From Gaiellales bacterium (GTDB taxonomy: Bacteria; Actinomycetota; Thermoleophilia; Gaiellales; JAICJC01), in assembly GCA_036273515.1 (NCBI GenBank), contig DASUHM010000034.1, forward strand, positions 1 to 63,491: 63,491 bases of DNA, in the 5' to 3' direction. Below the pieces are notes generated by a model. The model saw only the letters and a program-made list of their open reading frames with translations. It was not told the origin of the DNA and did not search any database. Both the position numbers and the translations under genes were made by a program. Below are positions 36,633 to 45,339 of the stretch, one piece after another; the stretch's first letter is position 1, and every line of letters begins with the position of its first letter.

Positions 36633-38615
36633 ATGCACGCACGTATCCGCCCTCTTGAGCCTGGGTACGAACGCCTGCGCCGGTTGTTCGTGCCAGCGTT
36701 CGGCTTGGCAGTCGCAATGACGGGGCTCGGCTCGGTTACGGCATGGGCCTCCGTCTCCTCGGATCAAGGCGTGTTCACTGTGATCCACTCAGATACGAAG
36801 CCTGGGGCCGATCGGCCCGATGCGACGCTGTACTACCTCCGCTCCGCGTCAGGGTTGGTTCGCCTCAGATTCAGCCACATCCCACACATACGACCTGGTC
36901 GCCGGATCCGCGTTACGGGGACGACCTCCAAAGACGGCCTGGCCGTTCAGAGCGTTGTGACCACCGGATCCGCGGTTGCGCCGGTGGCGAGCGGCACGCA
37001 GTCCGTCCTGATAATGATGGTCGACTGGACGGCGCCCGATTCCATGACCCCCGCCCAGGCGACTGCACAGGTCGGATCTGCCGACAACGCTTGGTACAAC
37101 GGCACCAGCTACGGCCAGTTGGGGCTCTCGGCGACCGCCACCCCCTGGATGACGATCGCCGATCCGACCCAAGGTGGGACGACCTGCGACCTGGGGCAGA
37201 TCGAGCTCGAAGCTGAGGCAGCCGCGACTGCGCAGGGATACTCGCCGGCGAGCTACGACCACGAGATGATCTACATCCCGATCGGCACTCCGGGATGCAA
37301 CGTCTGGGCGGGTCAGGGTGAGGTCAGCGGTCGCATCACGTGGATCTACGGCTACATGGACACTCGCGTGACTACCCACGAGCTTGGCCACAACCTCGGG
37401 CTCTGGCACTCACACTCGCTCACCTGTCACGACCCGACGAACCCCTCGATCTTCGTGCCTTTTTCGTCCGTCTGCGATGCGTTCTCAGAGTACGGCGACA
37501 CATGGGACGACATGGGGAACTGCTGCTTCACGTCCACCCCGGGCCAGTTCAACGCCGAGCAGAAGCAGAACCTGGGGTGGATGCAGGGCAGAGTTGCGAC
37601 GGCGGCGACCGGCACGCAGACCTTCACGATCTCGCCCCTCGAACAGCTCTCATCCGCTGTACAGGCTGTAAAGATCACCGCCGGCGGGAATACGTACTGG
37701 TTGGATTATCGACAGCCGCTCAACCAGGACTCGTATCTGTCCGCGTATCCCGGTGTCACCGACGGTGTCGAGATCCATATGCCTCAGCCAGCGGACGGAT
37801 CGGATGGCTCCGACCTCCTCGATATGACGCCAGACGGATCGTTCTACAACGAGGCGCTCTCGGTCGGTGGCAGTTGGACCACACCCGAGGGAGTCGTGAT
37901 TACGGTGAGCAGTGCCACCCCGGCCGGTGCGTCGGTAACGATCAAGGTCCCTGCTCCTCCGCCGCCGGCAGGATCGCCGAGCTCCGTTGCCGCGCAGTTC
38001 GTGGTGCCATCGGTGTTGAGTGCCGACGCGAGCCCAACGGACCCGTACCTGGTGTCGTGGGTGCCTGGGACGTGTAAGGCCGGATCGACCTACACCGTGT
38101 TCGAGTCTGTGAACGGTGGTACAGCGACCACCGCGTTCTCAGGGACGCCGACGTCGACGACCCTGAATCTCCTGATCGGCAACCAGTACACCGTCTCCGT
38201 CGCGTGCGGCGGTGCCGCCACGTCGACAACCTTCGGCCTCGCGAGTGTCCAGCAGACCGCCGCGACCTACACGGGAACATGGACGACCTCGACCTTCGCC
38301 GGCGCCTACGGCGGAACGGCCAAGTACTCCACGGCCAAGAATGCCTCGGCCTCGTACACCTGCAACTGTGAGGCGATAGCCTGGGTGACGGACGAGGATG
38401 CCAACCATGGCTCCGCCAAGGTGTACATCGACGGTGTGCTGAAGACCACGGTCAATACCCACAACGCGACGTCGAAGAACCGGGTCGTCGTCTACAAGTA
38501 CGGCTGGGCGTCGGACGGGACGCACACGATCAAGATCGTGAATGCCGGCACGAGGAAGACGTCCCGGGTCACGATTGATGCGTTCCTGACCCGGCGGGAG
38601 AACAGCTCGCCGTAG
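36633..38615 (+). CDS. secreted zinc metalloprotease (gametolysin M11-like) with C-terminal beta-sandwich
   Basis: The 660-residue protein has a signal peptide. Its pro-domain-like region is followed by a metzincin motif THELGHNLGLWHSH (about residues 248-261) and downstream Met-turn-like DDMGNC. A linker (APPPPAGSP) leads to a fibronectin-like domain, then a jelly-roll C-terminal domain (GTWTTSTFAGAYGG, YSTAKNASAS, AKVYIDGVLKTTVN) of the kind that binds carbohydrate or cell surfaces. It is probably exported. A GAGGAGA precedes the ATG at 36633. Codon and third-position usage is less GC-rich than its neighbours. Confidence 0.82.
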   Translation: MHARIRPLEPGYERLRRLFVPAFGLAVAMTGLGSVTAWASVSSDQGVFTVIHSDTKPGADRPDATLYYLRSASGLVRLRFSHIPHIRPGRRIRVTGTTSKDGLAVQSVVTTGSAVAPVASGTQSVLIMMVDWTAPDSMTPAQATAQVGSADNAWYNGTSYGQLGLSATATPWMTIADPTQGGTTCDLGQIELEAEAAATAQGYSPASYDHEMIYIPIGTPGCNVWAGQGEVSGRITWIYGYMDTRVTTHELGHNLGLWHSHSLTCHDPTNPSIFVPFSSVCDAFSEYGDTWDDMGNCCFTSTPGQFNAEQKQNLGWMQGRVATAATGTQTFTISPLEQLSSAVQAVKITAGGNTYWLDYRQPLNQDSYLSAYPGVTDGVEIHMPQPADGSDGSDLLDMTPDGSFYNEALSVGGSWTTPEGVVITVSSATPAGASVTIKVPAPPPPAGSPSSVAAQFVVPSVLSADASPTDPYLVSWVPGTCKAGSTYTVFESVNGGTATTAFSGTPTSTTLNLLIGNQYTVSVACGGAATSTTFGLASVQQTAATYTGTWTTSTFAGAYGGTAKYSTAKNASASYTCNCEAIAWVTDEDANHGSAKVYIDGVLKTTVNTHNATSKNRVVVYKYGWASDGTHTIKIVNAGTRKTSRVTIDAFLTRRENSSP

Positions 38616-38624
38616 CAGCGAAAC

Positions 38625-38667
38625 GCTTGGGGCCAGGCCCCGCCCGAAGCGGGGCCCGGCCCCAAGC
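38625..38667. terminator. strong hairpin between convergent genes
   Basis: GCTTGGGGCCAGGCCCCGC (38625-38643) pairs with GCGGGGCCCGGCCCCAAGC (38649-38667) over 19 positions, with one mismatch, around loop CCGAA. It lies between the stops of the metalloprotease and the convergent zinc protease gene, 10 and 6 bp away, and is symmetric. It has no T-run, so it may act as a bidirectional RNA stability or Rho-aided terminator rather than an intrinsic one. Confidence 0.6.
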
Positions 38668-38672
38668 CCGTA

Positions 38673-39338
38673 CTACCGCCGCGCCTGCAGCAGCAGGATC
38701 GCGAGCTGCCAGATCGCAGCCAGCGTGGCCACGACATAGGTCAGCGCGGCGGCGGTCAGCACCTTGCGGGCGACCGGCGTCTGGGCCTGGCTGATCACGC
38801 CCGAGGTCGTCAGCATCGCCATCGCCTTGCGGCTGGCGCCGAACTCGACCGGCAGGGTGGCCAGCTGGAAGAGCACGATCGCGGCGAACAGCGCCACGCC
38901 GAGCAGCGCCAGGTTCGTGACGCCCATGAAGAGGCCGATCAGGAAGATCGGGAACCAGGCCTGGGAGGCGAATCCCGTCGCCGGGACGAGCGCGCCGCGG
39001 AACCGGAACCCGGCCTCGTGGCGGGCGTCCTGGAACGCGTGGCCGGTCTCGTGGGCCGCCACGGCGACCGCGGCGACCGAGTTCGATCCGCCCACGGGCT
39101 GTGAGAGCCGCATGGTCTTCGTGCGCGGGTCGTAGTGGTCGGAGAGCTCGCCGGAGATGCCCTCGACGCTGACGCTCGTGAGGCCGCCCTCGTCGAGCAT
39201 GCGCCGGCTGACCTGCGCGCCGGTGAGGCCGGAGACGGCCTGCACCTTGGAGGCTTCGGTGAATGTCCGCCGCACCCACGCCTGGGCCAGGAGGCCGGCG
39301 ACGAGCGGCGGGATTGCGAGCAAGAGGTAGAAGTACAT
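38673..39338 (-). CDS. membrane zinc metallopeptidase (YugP/Zn_peptidase_2 family)
   Basis: A 221-residue protein starting with a membrane span (MYFYLLLAIPPLVAGLLAQ), then a soluble segment with AAHETGHAF (about residues 112-120, HExxH zinc motif) and two further C-terminal membrane spans. The DHYDPRTKTMRLSQPV block before the motif is typical of YugP proteins. The role is unknown. The ATG at 39338 has GGAGGG upstream; the ATG 51 nt before is less likely. It is convergent with the metalloprotease gene. Confidence 0.85.
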   Translation of the reverse strand: MYFYLLLAIPPLVAGLLAQAWVRRTFTEASKVQAVSGLTGAQVSRRMLDEGGLTSVSVEGISGELSDHYDPRTKTMRLSQPVGGSNSVAAVAVAAHETGHAFQDARHEAGFRFRGALVPATGFASQAWFPIFLIGLFMGVTNLALLGVALFAAIVLFQLATLPVEFGASRKAMAMLTTSGVISQAQTPVARKVLTAAALTYVVATLAAIWQLAILLLQARR

Positions 39339-39442
39339 GATGCGCCCTCCTCGGAGCGCCAGTGTCGGAACTGCCTCAAGGATAGGCAACCAGGCTAAGA
39401 GCTGGGTGAGCGCTGGGTCTGCGGAGGGTAATCTCCAGGTAC

Positions 39443-39667
39443 ATGCAGTTGACCGATCAAGTGCGCGAGCTCCTGGAGGGAGCGTTCCCCGGCGGAGAGG
39501 TCGAGGTGTCGGCGTTCTCGGGCAGCGACCACCTGTCCGCGCGCGTCCGGTCCGACCGCTTCGAGGGCAAGTCGCTGATCGAGCAGCACAAGCTGGTGTA
39601 CGCGCCGGTGCAGCACCTCATCTCGGACGGCACCATCCACGCGTTGCAGATCACAACGGAGGTCTAG
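39443..39667 (+). CDS. bolA: BolA-family protein
   Basis: The 74-residue protein has the BolA fold signature: SGSDHLSARVRSDRFEGKSLIEQHKLVYAPVQHLI, with the conserved His in HKLVY and the FEGKSLIEQH loop. BolA proteins pair with monothiol glutaredoxins through a shared [2Fe-2S] cluster. A TAATCT box lies 8 nt before the ATG, so the leader is very short. The next gene, a CGFS glutaredoxin, begins directly after its stop. Confidence 0.92.
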   Translation: MQLTDQVRELLEGAFPGGEVEVSAFSGSDHLSARVRSDRFEGKSLIEQHKLVYAPVQHLISDGTIHALQITTEV

Positions 39668-39994
39668 ATGATCGTCACCGAAGAGCAGATCCGCGAGGAG
39701 CTCAATGACGCGATCCGGCGAAACCGGGTCATGCTGTTCATGAAGGGCACCCCCGACATGCCGCGCTGCGGGTTCTCGGCCCGCACCGTCCAGATTCTCG
39801 ACGCGACGGGCGCCGACTACGCGGCGATGGACATCCTGCCGGATCCGCGCATCCGCGAGCAGCTCTCGGCCCAGTCCGGCTGGCCGACGATCCCGCAGCT
39901 CTTCATCGACGGGGAGCTGGTGGGAGGCTGCGACATCGTGACCGAGCTCTACCAGTCGGGTGAGCTCGCGAAGATGGTGGCGCCGGCTGCCTGA
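39668..39994 (+). CDS. grxD: monothiol glutaredoxin (Grx4 type)
   Basis: The 108-residue protein contains the MKGTPDMPRCGFSA active site (CGFS at about residues 36-39), WPTIPQLFIDGELVGGCDI and the normal C-terminal helix. Grx4 proteins carry a [2Fe-2S] cluster with glutathione and deliver or sense iron-sulphur clusters. Adjacency to bolA without any gap supports a BolA-Grx complex. An FAD-oxidoreductase gene overlaps its 3' end by 35 bp. Confidence 0.94.
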   Translation: MIVTEEQIREELNDAIRRNRVMLFMKGTPDMPRCGFSARTVQILDATGADYAAMDILPDPRIREQLSAQSGWPTIPQLFIDGELVGGCDIVTELYQSGELAKMVAPAA

Positions 39995-41003
39995 TCGGGC
40001 AGCGGTGGTTGGGGCCGGCGTCGTCGGCCTCTCGGCCGCCCGCGCGCTGCGCGAGGACGGCTTCGCCGTCACGGTCTACGAGCGCGACCGGATCGGCTCG
40101 CGGCTGGGCTCCTCGCCCGGCCGCTCGCGCATCTACCGGCGCAGCTACCGGCACACGGACTACGTGCACCTGGCCCGGCGCGCGATCGAGGAGTGGCAGC
40201 GGCTCGACCCGGGCGTGCTCCGCAATACCGGTCTGCTGGAGTACGGCTCGGGCGTCGAGCTGCACGCCGCCGCGCTCGAGGCCTGCGGCGAGGCCTACCG
40301 CTGGCTGGAGCCGTCCGAGGCGAGCGCCCTCTTCCCCGAGGCCCGCTTCGAGGGGCCGGTGCTCTACGACGAGGAGGCCGGCGCGGTCATGGCCGACGAG
40401 GCGCTGCGCGCGCTCGCCGAGGGCATCGACGTGCGCGAGGGCGTCACGGTGGCCGACCCCCGCGAGCTCGACGCCGACGTGATCTGCGCCTGCCTCGGCT
40501 CGTGGCTCGGGCCGATGTTCGGGCTGCCGCTGTCGCCCCGGATCGAGCAGGTCGCCTACTTCGCCGGGGCGCCGGACACCCGGCCGTCCGTGATCGACCA
40601 CGGCGCCTCCGACCGCCGCCTGCACTACGGCCTGATCGCCCCCGGCGTCGGCTACAAGGTGGGCGAGGACGGCGCCCAACCGGGCGTGTGGGATCCCGAT
40701 CGCGGCGACCGCCCGATCGACCCGGCGCTCCTCGACCGCCTCGCCGCCGACGTGCGCGCCACCTTCCCCGGGCTCGACCCGCGCCCGATCCACGCCGAGG
40801 CCTGCCTGTACACCATGTCACCCGACGGCGACTTCGTTCTCGATAGGATCGACGGCGTGATCGTCTGTGGCGGGGACAGCGGCCATGCCTTCAAGTTTGG
40901 GCCACTCCTGGGACGCCTGATGGCCGATATGGCCTCGGGCCGTCCGCTGCCGCCCGAGGCCGCTCGCTTCCGCGCCGACCGGCTGCCGGCGGCGACCGCG
41001 TGA
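39960..41003 (+). CDS. FAD-dependent oxidoreductase (sarcosine oxidase/DAO family)
   Basis: A DAO-family flavoenzyme (up to 347 residues). The dinucleotide motif is VVGAGVVGLSAARAL, followed by the VYERDRIGS segment and SRIYRRSYRHTDYVHLARRAIEEW, which is typical of monomeric sarcosine oxidase. CGGDSGHAFKFGPLLG at the C-terminus holds the flavin-cofactor loop, but the Cys that binds FAD covalently in sarcosine oxidase is replaced around DSGHAFKF. The start could be GTG 39960 or GTG 40005. It overlaps the amidase start as GTGA. It probably oxidises an N-methyl or amino acid. Confidence 0.8.
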   Translation: MSSRRWWRRLPDRAAVVGAGVVGLSAARALREDGFAVTVYERDRIGSRLGSSPGRSRIYRRSYRHTDYVHLARRAIEEWQRLDPGVLRNTGLLEYGSGVELHAAALEACGEAYRWLEPSEASALFPEARFEGPVLYDEEAGAVMADEALRALAEGIDVREGVTVADPRELDADVICACLGSWLGPMFGLPLSPRIEQVAYFAGAPDTRPSVIDHGASDRRLHYGLIAPGVGYKVGEDGAQPGVWDPDRGDRPIDPALLDRLAADVRATFPGLDPRPIHAEACLYTMSPDGDFVLDRIDGVIVCGGDSGHAFKFGPLLGRLMADMASGRPLPPEAARFRADRLPAATA

Positions 41004-42385
41004 CCGGCCTGCTCGACGCGCCCGGCTGGGAGATCTCCGCCGCCGTCCGCGCCCGCCGCGTCTCGGCGACCGAGGTGGCAAAGGGTGCGCTCGACCGCGT
41101 CCGCGCCGACTCCTGGGGGGCGGTCTGGCTGGTCACCGAGGAGCGCGCCCTGCGCGAGGCGGCCGCGATCGACGCGGCGCTCGCCCGCGGGGATGCGCCG
41201 GGCGACCGGCTGCTGCTGGGCGTGCCGGTGGGCTGGAAGGACCTGATCGACACGGCCGGCGACCGGACGACCTACGGGAGCGCCCTGTACCGCGACAACG
41301 TCCCCGCCCGTGATGCCGAGGCCGTCGAGCGGCTGGCGGCCGCGGGCGCGATCACGGTCGCGAAGCTCGCCACGCACGAGCTCGCCTGGGGGACGACCAC
41401 CCAGAACCCGCACTTCGGCTCGTGCCGCAACCCGCACGACCCGACCCGCGTTCCCGGTGGGTCGAGCGGCGGCTCCGGCGTCGCGCTCGCCACCGCGATG
41501 GTGGCGGCGGCGCCCGGCACCGACACCGGCGGGTCGATCCGCTGCCCCGCCTCGTGCTGCGGCGTCGTCGGCCTGAAGCCGACCTACGGCCGCGTCAGCC
41601 TGGCCGGCGTGCGCCCGCTCTGCACAACGCTGGACCATTGCGGCCCGATGGCGCGGACGGTGCGCGACTGCGCCCTCCAGCTCGAGGCCATGGCCGGCCC
41701 CCCGTCGCGCGACGCGCGCGTGCCCGCGGTACCGGTCGAGCGCTGGAGCGAGGGGCTCTCGGGCGACCTGCGCGGGATGCGGGTCGGCGTGGCCGAGCGC
41801 TACTTCTTCGAGCACACGGCGGGCGACATCGTCGCCCGGGTGCGCCGGGCCGTCGACGCGCTCGCCCATGCCGGCGCCGAGATCGTCGAGATCGACCTCG
41901 AGTGGCCGACGCCGATGGGCGAGGGCGACCCGTTCATCCCCGAGGGCGCTGCCACGCTGCAGGAGTTCTGGCCGGCCCGCAGGAACGAGATCGGCCCGGA
42001 TGTCGCCCGCGACCTCGCCCTCTCCGACGGGATGGCCGCCGTCCCGTTCGCCGCGACCGGCCAGTACCGGCTCGAGTATGCCGGGAGGATGCTCGAGAAG
42101 GTGCGCGCCGCCGGAATCGACGTGATCGCGTCGCCGGCCCAGGCGCAGACGCCGCCGCTCACCGACGCTCTCACCATCCCGTACGCCGGCCATCCGGAGA
42201 TGGACGTGACGTACGCGATGTGCGGGCTGACGGTGGTCTTCAACATGCTCGGCTGGCCGGCGGTGAGCGTGCCCTGCGGCCGCGACGACGCGGGCCTACC
42301 GGCCGGGGTCCAGCTGGCGGCGCTGCCCTGGCGCGAGGATCACTGCTTCGCGGCCGCTGCGGCCGTCGAGGCCGCCGCTCTCTGA
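41000..42385 (+). CDS. amidase-signature family hydrolase
   Basis: The 461-residue protein has the Ser-cisSer-Lys triad: Lys in VGWKDLIDT, first Ser in PGGSSGGSG, and the nucleophile in GTDTGGSIRCPA. Members hydrolyse amides, urethanes and carbamoyl compounds (GatA, AtzF, mandelamide amidases). The substrate is unknown; association with the FAD oxidase upstream and HyuAB nearby suggests an N-carbamoyl or N-acyl amino acid. It is translationally coupled to the FAD gene and overlaps the convergent C45 gene by 46 bp at its end. Confidence 0.88.
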   Translation: MTGLLDAPGWEISAAVRARRVSATEVAKGALDRVRADSWGAVWLVTEERALREAAAIDAALARGDAPGDRLLLGVPVGWKDLIDTAGDRTTYGSALYRDNVPARDAEAVERLAAAGAITVAKLATHELAWGTTTQNPHFGSCRNPHDPTRVPGGSSGGSGVALATAMVAAAPGTDTGGSIRCPASCCGVVGLKPTYGRVSLAGVRPLCTTLDHCGPMARTVRDCALQLEAMAGPPSRDARVPAVPVERWSEGLSGDLRGMRVGVAERYFFEHTAGDIVARVRRAVDALAHAGAEIVEIDLEWPTPMGEGDPFIPEGAATLQEFWPARRNEIGPDVARDLALSDGMAAVPFAATGQYRLEYAGRMLEKVRAAGIDVIASPAQAQTPPLTDALTIPYAGHPEMDVTYAMCGLTVVFNMLGWPAVSVPCGRDDAGLPAGVQLAALPWREDHCFAAAAAVEAAAL

Positions 42386-43431
42386 CAGGGCCCGCCTGCC
42401 GACACGCGCAGCTCGGCCCGGGCCGGCTCGACGACCACCGTCGCGAGCGTCGTCCAGCGGTCGCCGAAGACGGCGCCCTGGGCGGGATGGCAGCAGATCG
42501 CCCCGGCGCCGCCGCGGTGGCTGTCCATCGCCTCGAGCACGTCCTCCGTGTCGATCGGCCCCTCGATCGCGGCCACGCGGCGGCGGGCGTGATCGAGCCG
42601 CAGGAGCGTGTCCGGCGCCTCGCGCACCATCGTGTCGGCCTGGCGGCCGGGATCGGCGAGGAAGTGGTTCGTGTGGACGAGCACGCCGCGCTCGTCCGGC
42701 ATCACGAAGCCGGGGCCGGCCGGCGACACCTCGACCGTGCAGGCCACGCCGCCGTCGGCGTCGTCGGCCACGATCGTGACGGCGGAGGACGCCGACATCG
42801 TCGCGCTCGCGGCCATCGTGAGGGCGGCGACGGCGCCGTCGGCCTCGTCCAGCACCCGCCGGCACAGCGCGTGCACCGGCACGGCCACGGGCGGGTGGTC
42901 GTCGTGGTGGCCGAGGATGTTCAGGAGCACGCCGACGCCGGAGCCGTTCACGCCGATCTTGCCGACGATGCCCGCCTCGGTGACCGTCTCGACCCGGCGC
43001 CCGTCGGCGTGGTCGATCGTCCAGACGAGCCAGCCCTCGCGCAGCTCCTCGTGCCAGTCCCACGTCTGGATGCCGAAGGCGCTTCCCGAGGCGGTGGCGG
43101 TGCCGAGGCAGGCGATGGTCGAGCACTCGCCTGCCGATGCCGCGAGCAGCTCGGTGCGCGCGTTCAGCGCGCCGATCAGCTCGACCTCGAAGCCGCTGCC
43201 GTGGGCGATCCCGTCGATCTCCTCGAGCAGCGCGGGCGACCAGGCCGCGATCCGGTCGAGGGCCTGCGAGCCCAGGCGGCGCAGGTCGTCGCCGGTCAGC
43301 CCGGCGCTGACGGCGAAGAGGCGCCGGTAGACGTTCATGACGAGCGCGATGCGCTCCTTCTGGGCGCGCCCGAACGTGACCCCCCGCGCCCCCGGCGTGC
43401 GTTCGGCGGAGTGGTGGCGGGCAACGTCCAT
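42340..43431 (-). CDS. C45-family autoproteolytic acyltransferase/hydrolase
   Basis: The 363-residue protein matches the acyl-CoA:6-aminopenicillanate acyltransferase family (peptidase C45): an N-terminal helical region, then IGALNARTELL, a Cys in GECSTIAC that could become the N-terminal nucleophile, GIQTWDWHEE (Q/N-x-D-W) and the EAGIVGKIGVNGSGVGVLLN sheet. Such enzymes self-cleave and hydrolyse or transfer amide acyl groups. The start is ATG at 43431. It lies on the strand opposite the FAD-amidase and HyuAB genes, between them. Confidence 0.8.
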   Translation of the reverse strand: MDVARHHSAERTPGARGVTFGRAQKERIALVMNVYRRLFAVSAGLTGDDLRRLGSQALDRIAAWSPALLEEIDGIAHGSGFEVELIGALNARTELLAASAGECSTIACLGTATASGSAFGIQTWDWHEELREGWLVWTIDHADGRRVETVTEAGIVGKIGVNGSGVGVLLNILGHHDDHPPVAVPVHALCRRVLDEADGAVAALTMAASATMSASSAVTIVADDADGGVACTVEVSPAGPGFVMPDERGVLVHTNHFLADPGRQADTMVREAPDTLLRLDHARRRVAAIEGPIDTEDVLEAMDSHRGGAGAICCHPAQGAVFGDRWTTLATVVVEPARAELRVSAGGPCQRAAASTAAAAAKQ

Positions 43432-43500
43432 CGACGCAGCATAATCGTGGGCGCCGGTGTCCGAAAGGGGTCGGCCGGGAGCGCGTATCCTCTGCCCGGC

Positions 43501-45339
43501 ATGCGCGCGATCGTGGGAGTCGACGTGGGCGGCACGTTCACCGACGTCGCCCTGATCGCCGGGAGGCGGCTCGTCACGGCCAAGGTCGCGACGACCGTCG
43601 CCGACCCCGCCGAGGGCGTGATCGAGGGCGTCCGGGTTGCCCTGGAGCGCGCCGGGATCGGCGCCGGAGCCGTGGCCCATTTCGGCCACGGCACGACGGT
43701 CGCGACGAACGCGATGCTCGAGCGCCGCGGTGCCCGCACCGCCTACGTCGCCACCCGCGGCTTCGCCGACGTGCCCGCCCTGGGCCGGCAGGCGCGGCCG
43801 CACCTGTACCGGCCGGAGGTCGCGCCGCCGGCGCCGCTGGCGGAGGTGACGGCCGAGGTGGACGAGCGCATGGGGCCGGACGGGGTGATCGAGCCGCTCG
43901 ACGAGGGGTCGGTGGCAGCGGCCGCCCGGCGGCTGCGGCGCGAGCGGGTCGAGGCGGCCGCCGTCTGCCTGCTCCACGCCTACGCCGACCCCGCCCACGA
44001 GCAGGCCGTGGCCGCCGCGCTGCGCGAGGCGCTGCCGGACGTCCACGTGGTCGCGTCGCACGAGGTGGCGGCCGAGTTTCGCGAGTTCGAGCGCGCGTCG
44101 ACCACGATCGCCGACGCCTACCTCGGCCCGGTCGCGGGGCGGTACCTGCGCCGGCTGGCGGCCACCGCCGAGGCGGAGGGGCTGCCGGCGCCCGCCGTGA
44201 TGCAGTCGAACGGCGGCGTGTGCGACCTGGAGGAGGCGGCCGGGCATCCGGCCCGGCTCCTGCTGTCCGGCCCGGCGGGCGGCGTCGCCGCGGTGGTCGC
44301 CTCCGGCATCCGCGACGCCATCAGCTTCGACATGGGCGGCACGTCCACCGACGTGTGCCTGATCCGCGACGGCGTGGCGGGGCGGAGCGCCGAGCGACGG
44401 GTGGGCGGCCTCCCGCTGCGGCTGCCGCAGCTCGACATCCATACGGTCGGGGCGGGCGGCGGCAGCGTCGCCTGGATCGATTCCGGCGGGGCGCTGCGGG
44501 TGGGGCCGCAGAGCGCGGGGGCCGATCCCGGGCCGGCCTGCTACGGCCGCGGCGGCGAGCTGCCGACGGTCACCGACGCCAACCTCATCCTGGGCCGGCT
44601 CGACCCCGACGTGCCGCTCGCGGGCGGCCTCCGGCTGGGCGTCGCCGCCGCGCGCGCCGCGATGGAGGAGGTGGCGGGCGGCTTCGCCGACCTGCGCGCC
44701 GCCGCGGAGGGCGTCGTCGCGGTCACGAACGCCGAGATGGTGCGCGCCATCGGCGTCGTCAGCGTCGAGCAGGGCCACGACCCGCGCGAGCTCGACCTGG
44801 TCGCGTTCGGCGGGGCCGGGCCGCTGCACGCGTGCGACGTGGCCGACCGCCTGGGCATGCGCGCCGTCGTCGTGCCGGCCGCGGGTGGCGTGCTCTCGGC
44901 GCTCGGGATCGCCGCCGGCGAGCGGCGCCGCTCGGCGGTGGAGAGCGTGATGGCGCCGCTGGAGCGGTTCGTCTCGGACTTCCCGGATCCGCCGCGGGCG
45001 CCTCGGGGCGGCTCCGTCGAGGTCGAGTGCGACCTGCGCTACCGCGGCCAGGCCCACGAGCTGACCGTCGCGCTGCGGCCTCGCGCGTCGCTCGCGACCC
45101 GCTTCCACGCCCGCCACCGCGAGCGCTACGGGTTCGACGACCCCGATGCCGAGATCGAGGTCACGAGCGTGCGCACCTCGGTGGTCGCGCCCGGCGCAGC
45201 CTACGAGCTCGACCGGGCCGGCCGCGTTCCCGCGGTGCGTGGGCCGGCGTCTGTGCCGCTCGAGGGGGCGACGCTGTGGGTGGCCGACGGCTGGACGGCG
45301 CGGCGCGGCGGCGACGGCTCCTGGAGGGTGACGCGATGA
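43501..45339 (+). CDS. hyuA: hydantoinase/oxoprolinase subunit A (ATPase type)
   Basis: A 612-residue HyuA-type protein: MRAIVGVDVGGTFTDVALI (actin-like phosphate loop), HFGHGTTVATNAMLERRGA, SISFDMGGTSTDVCLI-like block, DIHTVGAGGGSVAWID, and AFGGAGPLHACDVA. ATP-dependent members of the family open hydantoins or 5-oxoproline with HyuB. It is somewhat shorter than the usual 650-690 residues at the C-terminus. A TATCCT box lies 9 nt before the ATG. The stop overlaps hyuB as ATGA. It diverges from the C45 gene. Confidence 0.9.
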   Translation: MRAIVGVDVGGTFTDVALIAGRRLVTAKVATTVADPAEGVIEGVRVALERAGIGAGAVAHFGHGTTVATNAMLERRGARTAYVATRGFADVPALGRQARPHLYRPEVAPPAPLAEVTAEVDERMGPDGVIEPLDEGSVAAAARRLRRERVEAAAVCLLHAYADPAHEQAVAAALREALPDVHVVASHEVAAEFREFERASTTIADAYLGPVAGRYLRRLAATAEAEGLPAPAVMQSNGGVCDLEEAAGHPARLLLSGPAGGVAAVVASGIRDAISFDMGGTSTDVCLIRDGVAGRSAERRVGGLPLRLPQLDIHTVGAGGGSVAWIDSGGALRVGPQSAGADPGPACYGRGGELPTVTDANLILGRLDPDVPLAGGLRLGVAAARAAMEEVAGGFADLRAAAEGVVAVTNAEMVRAIGVVSVEQGHDPRELDLVAFGGAGPLHACDVADRLGMRAVVVPAAGGVLSALGIAAGERRRSAVESVMAPLERFVSDFPDPPRAPRGGSVEVECDLRYRGQAHELTVALRPRASLATRFHARHRERYGFDDPDAEIEVTSVRTSVVAPGAAYELDRAGRVPAVRGPASVPLEGATLWVADGWTARRGGDGSWRVTR

